A stretch of DNA of 29,539 nt from Deltaproteobacteria bacterium (GCA_029879595.1 JAOUPZ010000001.1:1-29539); one strand, 5' to 3'; shown: positions 1 through 8,164, counted from the first letter of the stretch. Notes: a model not told the origin generated them from the letters alone. Numbers and translations are program-made.

Positions 1-128
1 CCGGAAGAAACCGTCGGGTCTGTGGCAAAATGCGGCATCGCCCGGATGGACATGATATGAGTTATGGAAAACATGACTCGCACGGGTTTACAACCTTCCG
101 GTTGTCAACCGCCGCCAGAACAAAAGAC

Positions 129-884
129 ATGAAATCAACAATGCCCAAAAGATTCCTGCTGATCCTTCTGCTGCCGGTTTTTGCGGCGGGCTGCCTTGCC
201 GCCCGGCCCCTGGCCCCTCATCCCAGCGTGGTGTATGTGCCCCGGCCCGGACAGATCAACTCCACCCTGGGAGAGGACGAGTTGCAGACCATGTTCACCA
301 CCTCGCCGGACCGGAATCCCGATGGCCTGGGGGTATACGAGCTTATCTGGCCGCAGTCCAGCATGACCCTTGTGCCCTGGGAGCTGCAACGCTTTCGCGA
401 GGAACGCAGGAAAACCGCTTATGCCCGCAGCGAAAGTGAACACGAGCAGGCCCTGAGCGACATGGAAAAAACCTTTGGGAACCATGTGATCTTCCAGGGA
501 TACCTGATTTCCTACTTCTCCCGGTTCACAGAACCTGGGTTTTATGAACCAGAGGGGATATACCTGCTTGACGACAGGGGCCGTAAATTCAAGCCTGTCA
601 AAACCGGCACCGGTTACAGGGACTACCAGCAGGAAATCCGGCTGCGGGAAACCGGAGCCGGCTACAAACTGGAGGAATCGGCCTATCACTTCGGGTATCC
701 TCACCTGTATTTCCCCGGTGATGCCCTGACCCCGCAGACCAAAGCCCTGATGCTGTTTTTCGCCGCATCGGACAAGCGCATCCGGTTTACCTGGATATTT
801 GACCCGGACTATGTGGTGCCCGGTGGCTCCGTCGATGCTCACATGGGCCGCGACATGGACAAACTGAGGCTGCGGGGCAACTGA
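129..884 (+). CDS. Predicted outer-membrane or periplasmic lipoprotein, unknown family
   Basis: The protein has 251 residues if it starts at ATG 129; ATG 141 is an equally possible start, and neither has a clear Shine-Dalgarno. The reading frame stays open to base 30, but the first 33 codons do not look like natural protein. The N-terminus is a type II signal peptide: Lys/Arg, then a Leu-rich core (LLILLLP), then a lipobox-like FAAGC, with the lipidated Cys near residue 22. The mature part is hydrophilic, with an acidic and basic helical stretch near the middle (REERRKTAYARSESEHEQA) followed by aromatic, beta-like sequence. I do not recognise the family. It precedes the tail-like genes by 167 bases and may not belong to them. 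Lipoprotein assignment is likely; function is unknown. Confidence 0.6.
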   Translation: MKSTMPKRFLLILLLPVFAAGCLAARPLAPHPSVVYVPRPGQINSTLGEDELQTMFTTSPDRNPDGLGVYELIWPQSSMTLVPWELQRFREERRKTAYARSESEHEQALSDMEKTFGNHVIFQGYLISYFSRFTEPGFYEPEGIYLLDDRGRKFKPVKTGTGYRDYQQEIRLRETGAGYKLEESAYHFGYPHLYFPGDALTPQTKALMLFFAASDKRIRFTWIFDPDYVVPGGSVDAHMGRDMDKLRLRGN

Positions 885-1051
885 TTCCGGGGGGATTCAC
901 CCGGCGTCAACACTGGCAATTTCTTCCACCAGAACCAGCTTGAAAAGCACCTGAAAAACTCGGTAAAACCTCCGGGCAGTTTCCGCAATCCGGGTTTTTC
1001 CCCTGCCGATGGCCTTAAAAAACACGAAATAACACAATCCGAGGAATGATA

Positions 1052-2050
1052 ATGACCACCCAGATTGACCTGATCATCAGGGCCCTGGACAACTTCAGCC
1101 CGGTTTTTGAAAAACTCGATAAATCCTTTTTGAAATGGGGCAGCAATGGCGCCGGCGCCGTGGACGCGCTGGAGGACATCAACGGCAGCATGGAGGATCT
1201 GGTTCGGCAGACCGGGATGGCTGAGGGTGCGCTTGCCGGCTTTTCCGCCTCCACCACCCGCCTGATGACCGAGGCGGCCGAGGAGCAAAGAGCCCGGAAT
1301 GAGGAGTTTTTGGCGGCCCGTGAAACAGCAGCCCTGGATCACCATGACCGAATGCTGGCCCTGGAACAGGACGTAATGGCGCGAAAAACCGCCCAACGGG
1401 AAATTTTCCGCGCCCAGGAGGAACAGGCCCAGGGCGCACACTACGCCGGCCTGCTGGCCGCGCAGCAGGCTGCGGGCGACCAGGCGGTCATGGTGGACGC
1501 CGCCACCCTGATGAGCAGGTACAGGCTGTATGAGGATTACCGCAACGCCATTTTGAACCTGGCCCGGGACAAGGGTGGCCAGCTGGCCCGAGCGGCGAAA
1601 GCCCTGGCTGTGGCCGAGGCCACCGTGATGGCCTATCTGGCGGCCAATAATGCCCTGGCCAGTGCGCCCTATCCCTTCAATATTCCCCTGGCAGCGCTGG
1701 TGCTGGCCCAGGGACTGGCCAACGTGGAGCGGATAAGACAGGTGGGAATAGCCCACTCCGGCCTGGAAAACGTGCCCGAGGATGGAACCTATGTGCTCAG
1801 ACAAGGGGAACGGGTTCTCAGCCCGGCACAGAACCGTGACCTGAGCCGCTTTCTCGATGGCGGCCCTGGAGGCAGCAGCCATGGGGTCAGGATCGATTCA
1901 ATCGTGATCCATATCCTGGAAAACGCCACTTCCGCCGAAGCCCTGCTGAACATGAATCCCGCGGACCTGAAAAGGATCGTGGCGGAAAAAATATTTCCGG
2001 CTATGGATGAACTGGCCGACCAGGGCATCCGCCCGGCCTTTACGGAGTAG
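1052..2050 (+). CDS. Short tape-measure-like phage tail protein
   Basis: The protein has 332 residues. ATG 1052 is preferred over ATG 1046 because GAGG at 1041-1044 sits 7 bases before 1052 but only 1 base before 1046. The N-terminus (TTQIDLIIRALDNFSPVFEKL) resembles tape-measure N-termini. The middle is a long Ala/Glu/Gln-rich helical, probably coiled-coil region (about residues 70-170). The C-terminus has the usual end of tape-measure proteins: a hydrophobic SAPYPFNIPLAA segment, GLANVERIRQ, then GLENVPEDGTYVLRQGERVL. Tape measures normally run from about 600 to over 2000 residues, so this one would specify a very short tail or is internally deleted. It ends 7 bases before the next start, indicating co-transcription with the tail/hub gene. 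The family call rests on motif memory, not a search. Confidence 0.6.
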   Translation: MTTQIDLIIRALDNFSPVFEKLDKSFLKWGSNGAGAVDALEDINGSMEDLVRQTGMAEGALAGFSASTTRLMTEAAEEQRARNEEFLAARETAALDHHDRMLALEQDVMARKTAQREIFRAQEEQAQGAHYAGLLAAQQAAGDQAVMVDAATLMSRYRLYEDYRNAILNLARDKGGQLARAAKALAVAEATVMAYLAANNALASAPYPFNIPLAALVLAQGLANVERIRQVGIAHSGLENVPEDGTYVLRQGERVLSPAQNRDLSRFLDGGPGGSSHGVRIDSIVIHILENATSAEALLNMNPADLKRIVAEKIFPAMDELADQGIRPAFTE

Positions 2051-2057
2051 AAACCAC

Positions 2058-4190
2058 ATGAGCCTGAATGTTTCCAGCTGGTTTATTGAGCATTTGAAAG
2101 GAAGGTCCCTTTCACCTTTGCGCCGATTCACCCTTGGAGGCAGCGATTATTCCGACAAGGTTCTGCGCTGGCCCAGTCTGAACTTCCGGGCCGACACAAT
2201 CGACCTGGGAACCACCCAGGTTGAACTGGATGCCACCGGGAACCATTTCCAGTTCCTGGTCAACTGCAACCACCTGTTTTCCACCAGCGCGGAAATCAGC
2301 CTGGGGCTCACCCACCCGCAAAGCGGCCCGGAGTTCCTGAATCTGTATCTGGGAGGAATTTCCAATATCCACTTTGAACGTGGTGGAACACGCATCAGGC
2401 TTCAGATGCAGGGTAAAACCAAGGATCTCACAGACACGGCGCTGGGCAGCGAAGCGGAATCATTGGGGTTGGATTTCACCAGCAGCATGCATTTCCCCAG
2501 TGATTTCGTATGGATGCTGGTTACATCCTATGGCGGAATGTCTGCCCTTGAAAGCACGTCCAATCCCGACATCGACTATGAAACCTGGCTCAAATGGCGG
2601 CAGGACAATATCCTCAAGGACACCAGGGTCAAAGCCTATCTCACCGGCGAGAAGATTTACCAGATCATCAACACCCTGGCGGAAATGGACACCAGAGTGG
2701 TGGCCTTTCAGGGTGGGCGGTTATTTTTTTCCGATATGTTTCAGCCCTACAGCGAGGGGGGGATCCACTTTGACCTGAGCCGGACGCTCGATTTCAACTG
2801 GGAGCTGGGACCCTCCAGGATCATCAACGAGTTCACCGCGGAGGCGGGTTACAACCCCTCCACCGGAAAGTTCAACAGCAACTACACCAAAACCGATGAT
2901 GTATCCCAGAGCAACTTCGGCATCCGTTCCCGGCGACACGGGTCGAAGGGGGTATGGTTCGCCCGAAGCTTCGATGGCATTTTCATGGCGCAGGACAAGG
3001 TTTACATACACCGGAACCCCCTGGCCAGAATGTCCATCAGGACCACCCTGGGAGACGGACTTCTTTATAACCTGGGCGAGATCCTGTCCATTACGGATTC
3101 CCATCTTGGACTGGACGGGAAAAATTTCAGGCTCATCGGCCAGGGAATCGACCTGGATTCCGGAATAACCCATCTGCAACTGGAAGAAGCCGCTCACCGC
3201 CAATGGGAACACCGGCATATGGTCTCGTCATACAACCTTACCGTGGACACCATCACCAGAACCACATCCGGGAAATATCTGGCCATTGAGGAACTGGTGT
3301 TCTTCCACCAGCTGCACAAGTCGGACGGTAATGATAATTTTTCACCTACCGGTCTGTATGCCCAGCGATTGCTGGACCTGGGCGGCGGATCATTTGTATT
3401 CGCAGGAGCGCCCTCATCCGGTTCTTATTCCAGGGTGATTCAACGCTCCTCAGATAACTGCGAAACCAGCACCATGGTTTTCTCGGGAATTCCCCAGTCT
3501 TCAAATATGAGGGATCTGTTCCGGTGCAGTTCAAGCCATGTCCTGCTTTCCGCCGATTCAGGCCAGGTCTATTTATCCACAGATATCGGATCTTCCTGGG
3601 TGCTCACGGATGTGATCAGTCCCGGCACACACATCGGCAAGTTTTTTCATCCCTATCCGGACAGGATTTTCGGAATTTCGGGCGGACAGACCTACGGACT
3701 GGAGGGGCTTCACATCTGGGAATCAAACAACCTGGGGGTCAGTTTCAGCTATAAGACAACCATTTTCTCCAGCGGGGTATATACCATCTGTGGAGTTCAT
3801 GTTCTTTCCGGGTCGGAGTTTCTTATCGGCCACAACGGATTAGACCACACGCACCTGGGGATCACCAGGGTATCCATGAATTCCTCAGAAGACATGAGCT
3901 GGGCAACAGTGAAGACCAATGCGAGCTTCAGCCATATTCTCCGGACAACCTCTGGCACTCTGGTCATGGGGTACTACGAGTATCTGACATCGGCCGGTGG
4001 GTCGATCCTGATGTCCACGGACAACGGTTCCAGCTGGCAGGAATACTCCCGGGTGGCCATGCAGGGAAACATTCATCTCATGCCCCAGCCGGATGGATCT
4101 CTGGATGCCGTTATTTCAAGGACATCCGCTGGGATCAGAACCGACAGGCACAAATGCTTCGACCCCGGCTTTGCCTTCCCGGCAAGTTGA
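2058..4190 (+). CDS. Phage tail/hub-like protein with C-terminal Asp-box propeller repeats
   Basis: The protein has 710 residues starting at ATG 2058, with GGAG at 2044-2047 in the stop region of the preceding gene; the open frame extends to 2007 but overlaps that gene. Residues 1 to about 400 are beta-rich, with features I associate with phage tail or baseplate structural proteins (for example LGEILSITDSHLGLDG then IDLDSGITHLQLEEA). Residues about 440-700 carry Asp-box/BNR-like motifs: SSDNCETS near 464, STDIGSSW near 507, SNNLGVSF near 556 and STDNGSSW near 653. Such repeats form beta-propellers, often in glycan-binding or sialidase-like modules. No catalytic sialidase set was recognised, so binding is more likely than hydrolysis. 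The last dozen residues (HKCFDPGFAFPAS) look unlike the rest, so the 3' end may be truncated or shifted. Confidence 0.55.
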   Translation: MSLNVSSWFIEHLKGRSLSPLRRFTLGGSDYSDKVLRWPSLNFRADTIDLGTTQVELDATGNHFQFLVNCNHLFSTSAEISLGLTHPQSGPEFLNLYLGGISNIHFERGGTRIRLQMQGKTKDLTDTALGSEAESLGLDFTSSMHFPSDFVWMLVTSYGGMSALESTSNPDIDYETWLKWRQDNILKDTRVKAYLTGEKIYQIINTLAEMDTRVVAFQGGRLFFSDMFQPYSEGGIHFDLSRTLDFNWELGPSRIINEFTAEAGYNPSTGKFNSNYTKTDDVSQSNFGIRSRRHGSKGVWFARSFDGIFMAQDKVYIHRNPLARMSIRTTLGDGLLYNLGEILSITDSHLGLDGKNFRLIGQGIDLDSGITHLQLEEAAHRQWEHRHMVSSYNLTVDTITRTTSGKYLAIEELVFFHQLHKSDGNDNFSPTGLYAQRLLDLGGGSFVFAGAPSSGSYSRVIQRSSDNCETSTMVFSGIPQSSNMRDLFRCSSSHVLLSADSGQVYLSTDIGSSWVLTDVISPGTHIGKFFHPYPDRIFGISGGQTYGLEGLHIWESNNLGVSFSYKTTIFSSGVYTICGVHVLSGSEFLIGHNGLDHTHLGITRVSMNSSEDMSWATVKTNASFSHILRTTSGTLVMGYYEYLTSAGGSILMSTDNGSSWQEYSRVAMQGNIHLMPQPDGSLDAVISRTSAGIRTDRHKCFDPGFAFPAS

Positions 4191-4191
4191 T

Positions 4192-4207
4192 TTTGCAGGA
4201 CTGCAAA
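4192..4207. repeat. Short perfect inverted repeat after the tail gene
   Basis: TTTGCAG and CTGCAAA flank a two-base centre (GA), starting two bases after the stop codon of the tail/hub gene. It lies between convergent genes (tail gene on plus, FKBP gene on minus). Neither strand has a T-run next to it, so it is not a standard intrinsic terminator. It may be a symmetric protein site or a weak bidirectional hairpin. Confidence 0.35.
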
Positions 4208-4261
4208 CCCCACCTGATGCCGGGGAAATCCGGACCGGCTTCCTTGCTGAGTGGAGGCTTT

Positions 4262-4765
4262 TCAGGCCACCACTGTTTTTTCACCCTTGGTATTGGGTGA
4301 TCCATCGGCCACCGCCAGGGCCTCAATATTGAAAACCAGGGTGGAGTTGGGAGGGATGTTTCCCATCTGGCGCTTGCCATAGGCCATCCCGGGTGGAATG
4401 ACCAGCTGCCGCCTTTCTCCGGGCTCCATTCCGACGATACCTTCCTCCCAGCCCTTTATCACTCTGCCGGAGCCCAGCGGGAACTCAAACGGGCGTCCCC
4501 GGTCCAGCGAGCTGTCAAAGCGGGTACCGTCAATCACCCATCCGGTGTAGTTGACCTTGATACTCATTCCCTTGGCGGCCGACTTTCCCGAACCGTCCTT
4601 CAATACGGCCACCTTCAGACCAGAGTCGGTCTCACGGTAGCTGGCTTTGGGCAGCATCCTGAAAGTCTTCAAAAAATCGTTGCCAGGCGGAGGAGCCTTG
4701 CTCTCCCGGGGAGCGCCTGCCGCCCCCTGAGTCTGGATTCCCGATTTTCCAACATTCATCGCCAT
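4262..4765 (-). CDS. FKBP-type peptidyl-prolyl cis-trans isomerase
   Basis: The enzyme has 167 residues and catalyses cis-trans isomerisation of prolyl bonds during protein folding. The start is ATG at 4765-4763 because a strong AGGAGG lies 7 bases upstream; the open frame extends to 4966 without another such site. After a Pro/Lys/Gly-rich leader (1-45) comes one FKBP domain (about 50-152): VNYTGWVIDGTRFDSS at 71-86, VIKGWEEGI at 102-110, LVIPPGMAYG at 121-130 and IPPNSTLVFNIEAL at 137-150. The aromatic and Asp pocket residues usual in the family appear present. There is no signal peptide, so it is probably cytoplasmic. It is monocistronic and convergent with the tail genes. Family assignment is secure; the client proteins are unknown. 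Confidence 0.93.
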   Translation of the reverse strand: MAMNVGKSGIQTQGAAGAPRESKAPPPGNDFLKTFRMLPKASYRETDSGLKVAVLKDGSGKSAAKGMSIKVNYTGWVIDGTRFDSSLDRGRPFEFPLGSGRVIKGWEEGIVGMEPGERRQLVIPPGMAYGKRQMGNIPPNSTLVFNIEALAVADGSPNTKGEKTVVA

Positions 4766-4997
4766 TGTTTCACCTCCTGACTGCCGGCGGATCATCCCGG
4801 TTTCTGCTCTCCGGGTGATCATGCCGGGCGTTTCTGAAGAAATGCATGCTAAAAAATAAGGAAAGCAAATCACACACCAATCAGACCTTTCCTCGCGAGA
4901 TCCTGCCCGTTTGCCCCCTTGCCCTGAGGAGCAGGGGGGGCTGCACGGGAAAATATTCCGCCGCAAGGGCTGATTTTTCTGTCTTTCAGGGAAATAT

Positions 4998-5022
4998 TTC
5001 CCGCCCCGACGGGGTGCGGGAA
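4998..5022 (-). terminator. Possible hairpin terminator downstream of the carbamoyltransferase gene
   Basis: TTCCCGC (4998-5004) can pair with GCGGGAA (5016-5022), with extra CCC/GGG pairing inside. It lies 22 bases beyond the stop of the minus-strand carbamoyltransferase gene. The bases that follow on the minus strand contain only a short ATATTT rather than a clean T-run. A second palindrome, GGGAAATATTTCCC at 4989-5002, overlaps it. The position fits termination, but the missing T-run keeps confidence low. The rest of 4766-5043 holds no credible gene. Confidence 0.35.
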
Positions 5023-5043
5023 GGTGAGCTTTTGGACACAGGT

Positions 5044-5967
5044 TCAGGAACCGGTGTTTTCCAATAAAAACTTCATCAGCGCCTGCTGGGCGTAAAGCCT
5101 GTTGTCGGCCTGCTGAAAAATGATGGAGCGGGGGTGATACACCATTTCCTCGCTTATCTCGAAACCGGGATGAATGGGCATATCATGCATGATGAAGGCG
5201 TCGCTCCCGGACAGATTCTCCTCGTTCAGCTGATACGGGATCATCTGGGCAACCCGCCGCTTTTTTTCGTCCTGGTATGACTCGTCATTGAAGAACTCCA
5301 TATCAATCCAGGTATCTGTATAAACAAACTGAGCCTTGCTTACAGCGGCCTTCAGGTCCGTCGTTCTTTCAACCAGTCCGGTCGCCATCAGCCGCTCCAT
5401 CAGCGCCGGGTCGTCAGCCGCCTGATTGGTTTCAGGGGTAACCAGGACAAGCTTCCCCCCCACCTGGGATAAACCACAAGCCAGGGAATTGGCCACGTTG
5501 TTGTGAATGCCGACATAGACCAGGGTCTGCCCCTGGAAGGTCCCAGCGTTTTCGTAGATCGTAACCAGATCTGCCAGGGCCTGACAGGGATGAAACTTGT
5601 CGTCGCAACCATTTATAACCGGTGCCCGGGAATGCCGGGCCAGGTTAATGACATCGGAATGATGTTTAAGCCGGGCCATGAGAATATCGGTCTGGCTGGA
5701 AACATACCGGGCCTCGTATTCAATGGGAGAGATAGAAAAATTCGATTTCCCCCAATCCATGACCACAACCTGCCCCCCAAAGCGCCCAAAGCCGACTTCA
5801 AAGGAAATCCTGGTGCGGGTGGAAGTTTTCTGGAACAGCATCAGCAGAACCTTCCCCCTGAAACAGTCGCGGTAGGATTCCGGATTGTTTTTCATGTCGA
5901 TGGCAAGGTGTACCAGAGCGTTCACCTCGTCAGCACTAAAATCATCCAGGGTAATGCAATGTTTCAT
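5044..5967 (-). CDS. Ornithine carbamoyltransferase-family enzyme with unusual second-substrate residues
   Basis: The protein has 307 residues from ATG 5967 (AGGG about 8 bases upstream); the frame extends to 6027. The family transfers the carbamoyl group of carbamoyl phosphate to an amine. The carbamoyl-phosphate site is intact: FQKTSTRTRISFE (45-57, STRTR at 49-53) and HPCQALADL (126-134). GIHNNVANS (153-161) matches the ornithine-side Asn loop. Two signature loops differ: the usual TDVWVSMG is TDTWIDMEFF (217-226), and the usual HCLPAHRG is HDMPIHPG (261-268). So Ser becomes Asp, Gly becomes Glu and the active-site Cys becomes Asp. Length is normal and there is no sign of decay. It may be a divergent OTC or use another amine, so argF is not assigned. 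No other arginine gene is adjacent; argE lies about 18 kb away. Confidence 0.8.
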   Translation of the reverse strand: MKHCITLDDFSADEVNALVHLAIDMKNNPESYRDCFRGKVLLMLFQKTSTRTRISFEVGFGRFGGQVVVMDWGKSNFSISPIEYEARYVSSQTDILMARLKHHSDVINLARHSRAPVINGCDDKFHPCQALADLVTIYENAGTFQGQTLVYVGIHNNVANSLACGLSQVGGKLVLVTPETNQAADDPALMERLMATGLVERTTDLKAAVSKAQFVYTDTWIDMEFFNDESYQDEKKRRVAQMIPYQLNEENLSGSDAFIMHDMPIHPGFEISEEMVYHPRSIIFQQADNRLYAQQALMKFLLENTGS

Positions 5968-6029
5968 AATGGACCCTGCAAAATCATGATGAAAACCGTA
6001 TTCCTGAAAAAGAAAAATCGAAAACAAGA

Positions 6030-6058
6030 ACCATATCAGATAAACAGGTGTTTTTCAA
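6030..6058 (-). promoter_or_regulatory. Sigma-70-type promoter for the carbamoyltransferase gene
   Basis: Read on the minus strand, TTGAAA (6058-6053) is followed by a 17-base spacer and TATGGT (6035-6030). A TG one base before the -10 makes an extended -10. It matches TTGACA at 5 of 6 positions and TATAAT at 4 of 6. It lies 63 bases upstream of the ATG at 5967, a sensible leader length. Confidence 0.5.
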
Positions 6059-6389
6059 AGAATTTTTTCTGGCGGCCCCCCTTGAACGCAGGGCATCAAA
6101 CAACTTTCAAAATTCAAACCGGCTGGCCGATAACCGCACACGACAGGCAAATCACGCCAGTGGTGCCCCTGTCAGTCCATTCGGTTTCTTCCTGGGCTGA
6201 TAAACCAACTTCCGAGGTTTTCGACTCTCCGGACATATTATCCGGTATGATTACTGGAAGTTTGTTTTGTGGGCCATGCCGGCAGTCCCCAAAATATCTA
6301 TTGCCAAATTATATACGTGTATCGTAAGCTTAAAAATAAAATTCATTAATATCCTTTTCCTCCGGGGCTGTTATTTTAACTTAAACTGT

Positions 6390-6407
6390 GTTGTAAATCT
6401 GTACAAC
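6390..6407. promoter_or_regulatory. Inverted repeat, candidate operator
   Basis: GTTGTA and TACAAC are perfect inverted half-sites separated by 6 bases (AATCTG). It lies in the AT-rich spacer upstream of the chemoreceptor and overlaps the candidate sigma-28-like promoter. The geometry suits a dimeric regulator; the regulator is unknown. Confidence 0.3.
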
Positions 6408-6421
6408 GTTTACGCGGATAT
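6394..6421 (+). promoter_or_regulatory. Candidate sigma-28 (FliA)-like promoter for the chemoreceptor
   Basis: TAAA (6394-6397) is followed after 16 bases by GCGGATAT (6414-6421). The flagellar sigma-28 consensus is TAAA, 15 bases, GCCGATAA, so the downstream box matches 6 of 8 and the spacer is one base long. Chemoreceptor genes are often under this sigma factor. The 225-base leader to the ATG is unusually long. Confidence 0.25.
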
Positions 6422-6646
6422 AAGTCGGCTCCGCCAGCGTTGTCAGGGGGAATCGAAAGTTTTAAGGGGATCAGGGGTCCCAGTCGATGTTTATCAAGGC
6501 AGTTGGGAAAACAGCATCGAATTTCTTTTTGATTATGCGGACAACCACCCGGTAGAACACCCCGGGATATTGCCACGACGCCATTCGATGTCCTCGCGGC
6601 CATCGAAAAAGCAGGTCCGCATGAGTCATCCAGTCCGGCGTATGAT

Positions 6647-8164
6647 ATGATAAAAAATCGTTCCATCCAGGCCAAGGTACTGCTCAGGTTCTCGCTGTAT
6701 TTCCTGTTTTTCTTCGTAGTCACCCAGCTCGTGTTCATGATCAGCTTCCGCGAATTCTCCACCCGGTCGGCCCAAAACAAGGCCACCCTTATTGCCGAAC
6801 TGGTGAAAAACAACCTGACATCGCTGATGAAGCTGGGCCTGATTCAGATGCGCGATGAATACCTGAATCCCCTGTTATCCGGTCACGATATCAATGAGAT
6901 AAAGGTCTTCAGAGGGCATAAGGTGCAGGAACTGTTTGGAACTCCACCAAACTTTGTCAAGCCGCGGGACAACTTCGAGACTCAGGTGCTGAACACCGGC
7001 AAGGAAAATGTCCGGCTAAATGAAGGGCTGCTAACGGCCACCTACCAGATTGTCATCCCGTATCTTTCCACCAACGAGGGCGCCGTTCATTGCCCGCTCT
7101 GCCACATAAACTCCAAGGAGGGGGATGTCCTGGGGGCGGTAAGCATTGAACTGAATCTTACCAACGAAAGAAAACTGGGGGTTTTCGCATTTGTCATAAT
7201 CATCTTCGCGTCCGGGGTTCTTTCGATACTGTTCCTCTACCGGACGCACCGCTTCATGTTGAAGTCCTTCTATGAGCCGATAAGCGATGTTATCAACTGG
7301 CTCACCAACGCCAGTGAATACTTGGAGAATGCCGCAAACTCCTTTTCCGAATCCAGCCAGGTGCTGGCCGACGGTACTCACACCCAGGCTTCCACGCTGG
7401 AGAAAAACTCGGACACCATACAGGAAATGGCCGGCAGGACCAAAAAGAACGCCGATAACTCCATGAATGCCCGGAAAGAAACCGATAAGGCGGTGGACAC
7501 GGCCAACAAGGGCGGCACTGCCACATCGCGCATGGTGGAGGCCATTCAGGAAATCAAAAGCTCATCCGACGAGTCCGTGAAAATTGTACGGACCATTGAC
7601 GAGATCGCCTTCCAGACCAACCTGCTGGCCCTAAACGCGGCCGTTGAAGCCGCCCGGGCCGGAGAATCCGGCAAGGGCTTCGCAGTGGTGGCCGAGGAGG
7701 TCCGCAATCTTGCCAAACGCAGCGCCGATGCCGCACGGGAAACCAGCCAGCTTCTGGAAAAGGCGCAGCAAAAAGCTGAGATGGGGGTGGAGGTGGCCGA
7801 GGAAGTTAATACCATGCTGCAAAATGTTGTGAAGAGCATACAGGTGGTGGGTGAATTCACCGGGGAGATAACCTCGGCGATTTCACTGCAATCCCGGGCC
7901 TTGGAAGACCTCAGCACCTCGATGATACACATGAACGATGTGACCCAAAAAACCGCCTACAGCGCCGATCAGACCGCCACCACCAGCATGGAACTCACCA
8001 CCCATGCCCAGGAGATGATCAATAACGTGGACAAGTTGCGACTGCTGGTCACCGGCAGTTCAACCCGGAAAAGGCTTTTTGGCGGCAATGGCGGCAATGG
8101 GGGTAAGTTTCCATTCTTCAGGAACAGGCCCCAGCTTGAGGATGTGAAGAAAATTGGCCGTTAG
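6647..8164 (+). CDS. Methyl-accepting chemotaxis protein with a periplasmic c-type haem motif
   Basis: The protein has 505 residues starting at ATG 6647 with a weak ribosome site. It is an inner-membrane chemoreceptor that signals to CheA/CheW. TM1 is about residues 10-33. The periplasmic sensor domain (about 34-176) contains CPLCH at 149-153, a c-type haem attachment motif (codons 7091-7105). TM2 is about 177-198. No clear HAMP domain follows; a poorly defined linker leads into the cytoplasmic methyl-accepting coiled coil. The hairpin tip, about 318-360, has the family core FQTNLLALNAAVEAARAGE and GKGFAVVAEEVRNLAKRSA. No C-terminal CheR-tethering pentapeptide is seen. Haem-containing sensor domains occur in Geobacter chemoreceptors and Desulfovibrio DcrA, where they sense redox state or small gases. 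No che genes are nearby, so it is an orphan receptor. Confidence 0.93.
   Translation: MIKNRSIQAKVLLRFSLYFLFFFVVTQLVFMISFREFSTRSAQNKATLIAELVKNNLTSLMKLGLIQMRDEYLNPLLSGHDINEIKVFRGHKVQELFGTPPNFVKPRDNFETQVLNTGKENVRLNEGLLTATYQIVIPYLSTNEGAVHCPLCHINSKEGDVLGAVSIELNLTNERKLGVFAFVIIIFASGVLSILFLYRTHRFMLKSFYEPISDVINWLTNASEYLENAANSFSESSQVLADGTHTQASTLEKNSDTIQEMAGRTKKNADNSMNARKETDKAVDTANKGGTATSRMVEAIQEIKSSSDESVKIVRTIDEIAFQTNLLALNAAVEAARAGESGKGFAVVAEEVRNLAKRSADAARETSQLLEKAQQKAEMGVEVAEEVNTMLQNVVKSIQVVGEFTGEITSAISLQSRALEDLSTSMIHMNDVTQKTAYSADQTATTSMELTTHAQEMINNVDKLRLLVTGSSTRKRLFGGNGGNGGKFPFFRNRPQLEDVKKIGR

Larger units (their letters stand above)
6059..6646. other. Intergenic region between divergent carbamoyltransferase and chemoreceptor genes
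   Basis: About 590 bases with no convincing gene. A 127-codon plus-strand frame (6267-6650) and a minus-strand frame (6376-6813) lack ribosome sites and family-like sequence. The region includes an AT-rich core (about 6290-6410), a small hairpin CCGGA/TCCGG (6229-6245), an inverted repeat at 6390-6407 and a sigma-28-like promoter candidate at 6394-6421. The leader before the chemoreceptor is long (over 200 bases), and I see no known riboswitch fold in it. Confidence 0.4.

Noticed and set aside
1..60. Frame open from the left edge to a TGA at 58-60, possible 3' end of an upstream gene
   Set aside because: Only 19 codons with no recognisable sequence; another frame across the same bases is also open, so it cannot be supported.
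5968..6646. Riboswitch in the long spacer before the chemoreceptor
   Set aside because: I looked for c-di-GMP (GEMM)-like and other common aptamer cores and saw no matching conserved segments.
6267..6650. 127-codon plus-strand frame ending in the chemoreceptor start
   Set aside because: No ribosome site, spans the AT-rich promoter area and has no family-like composition.
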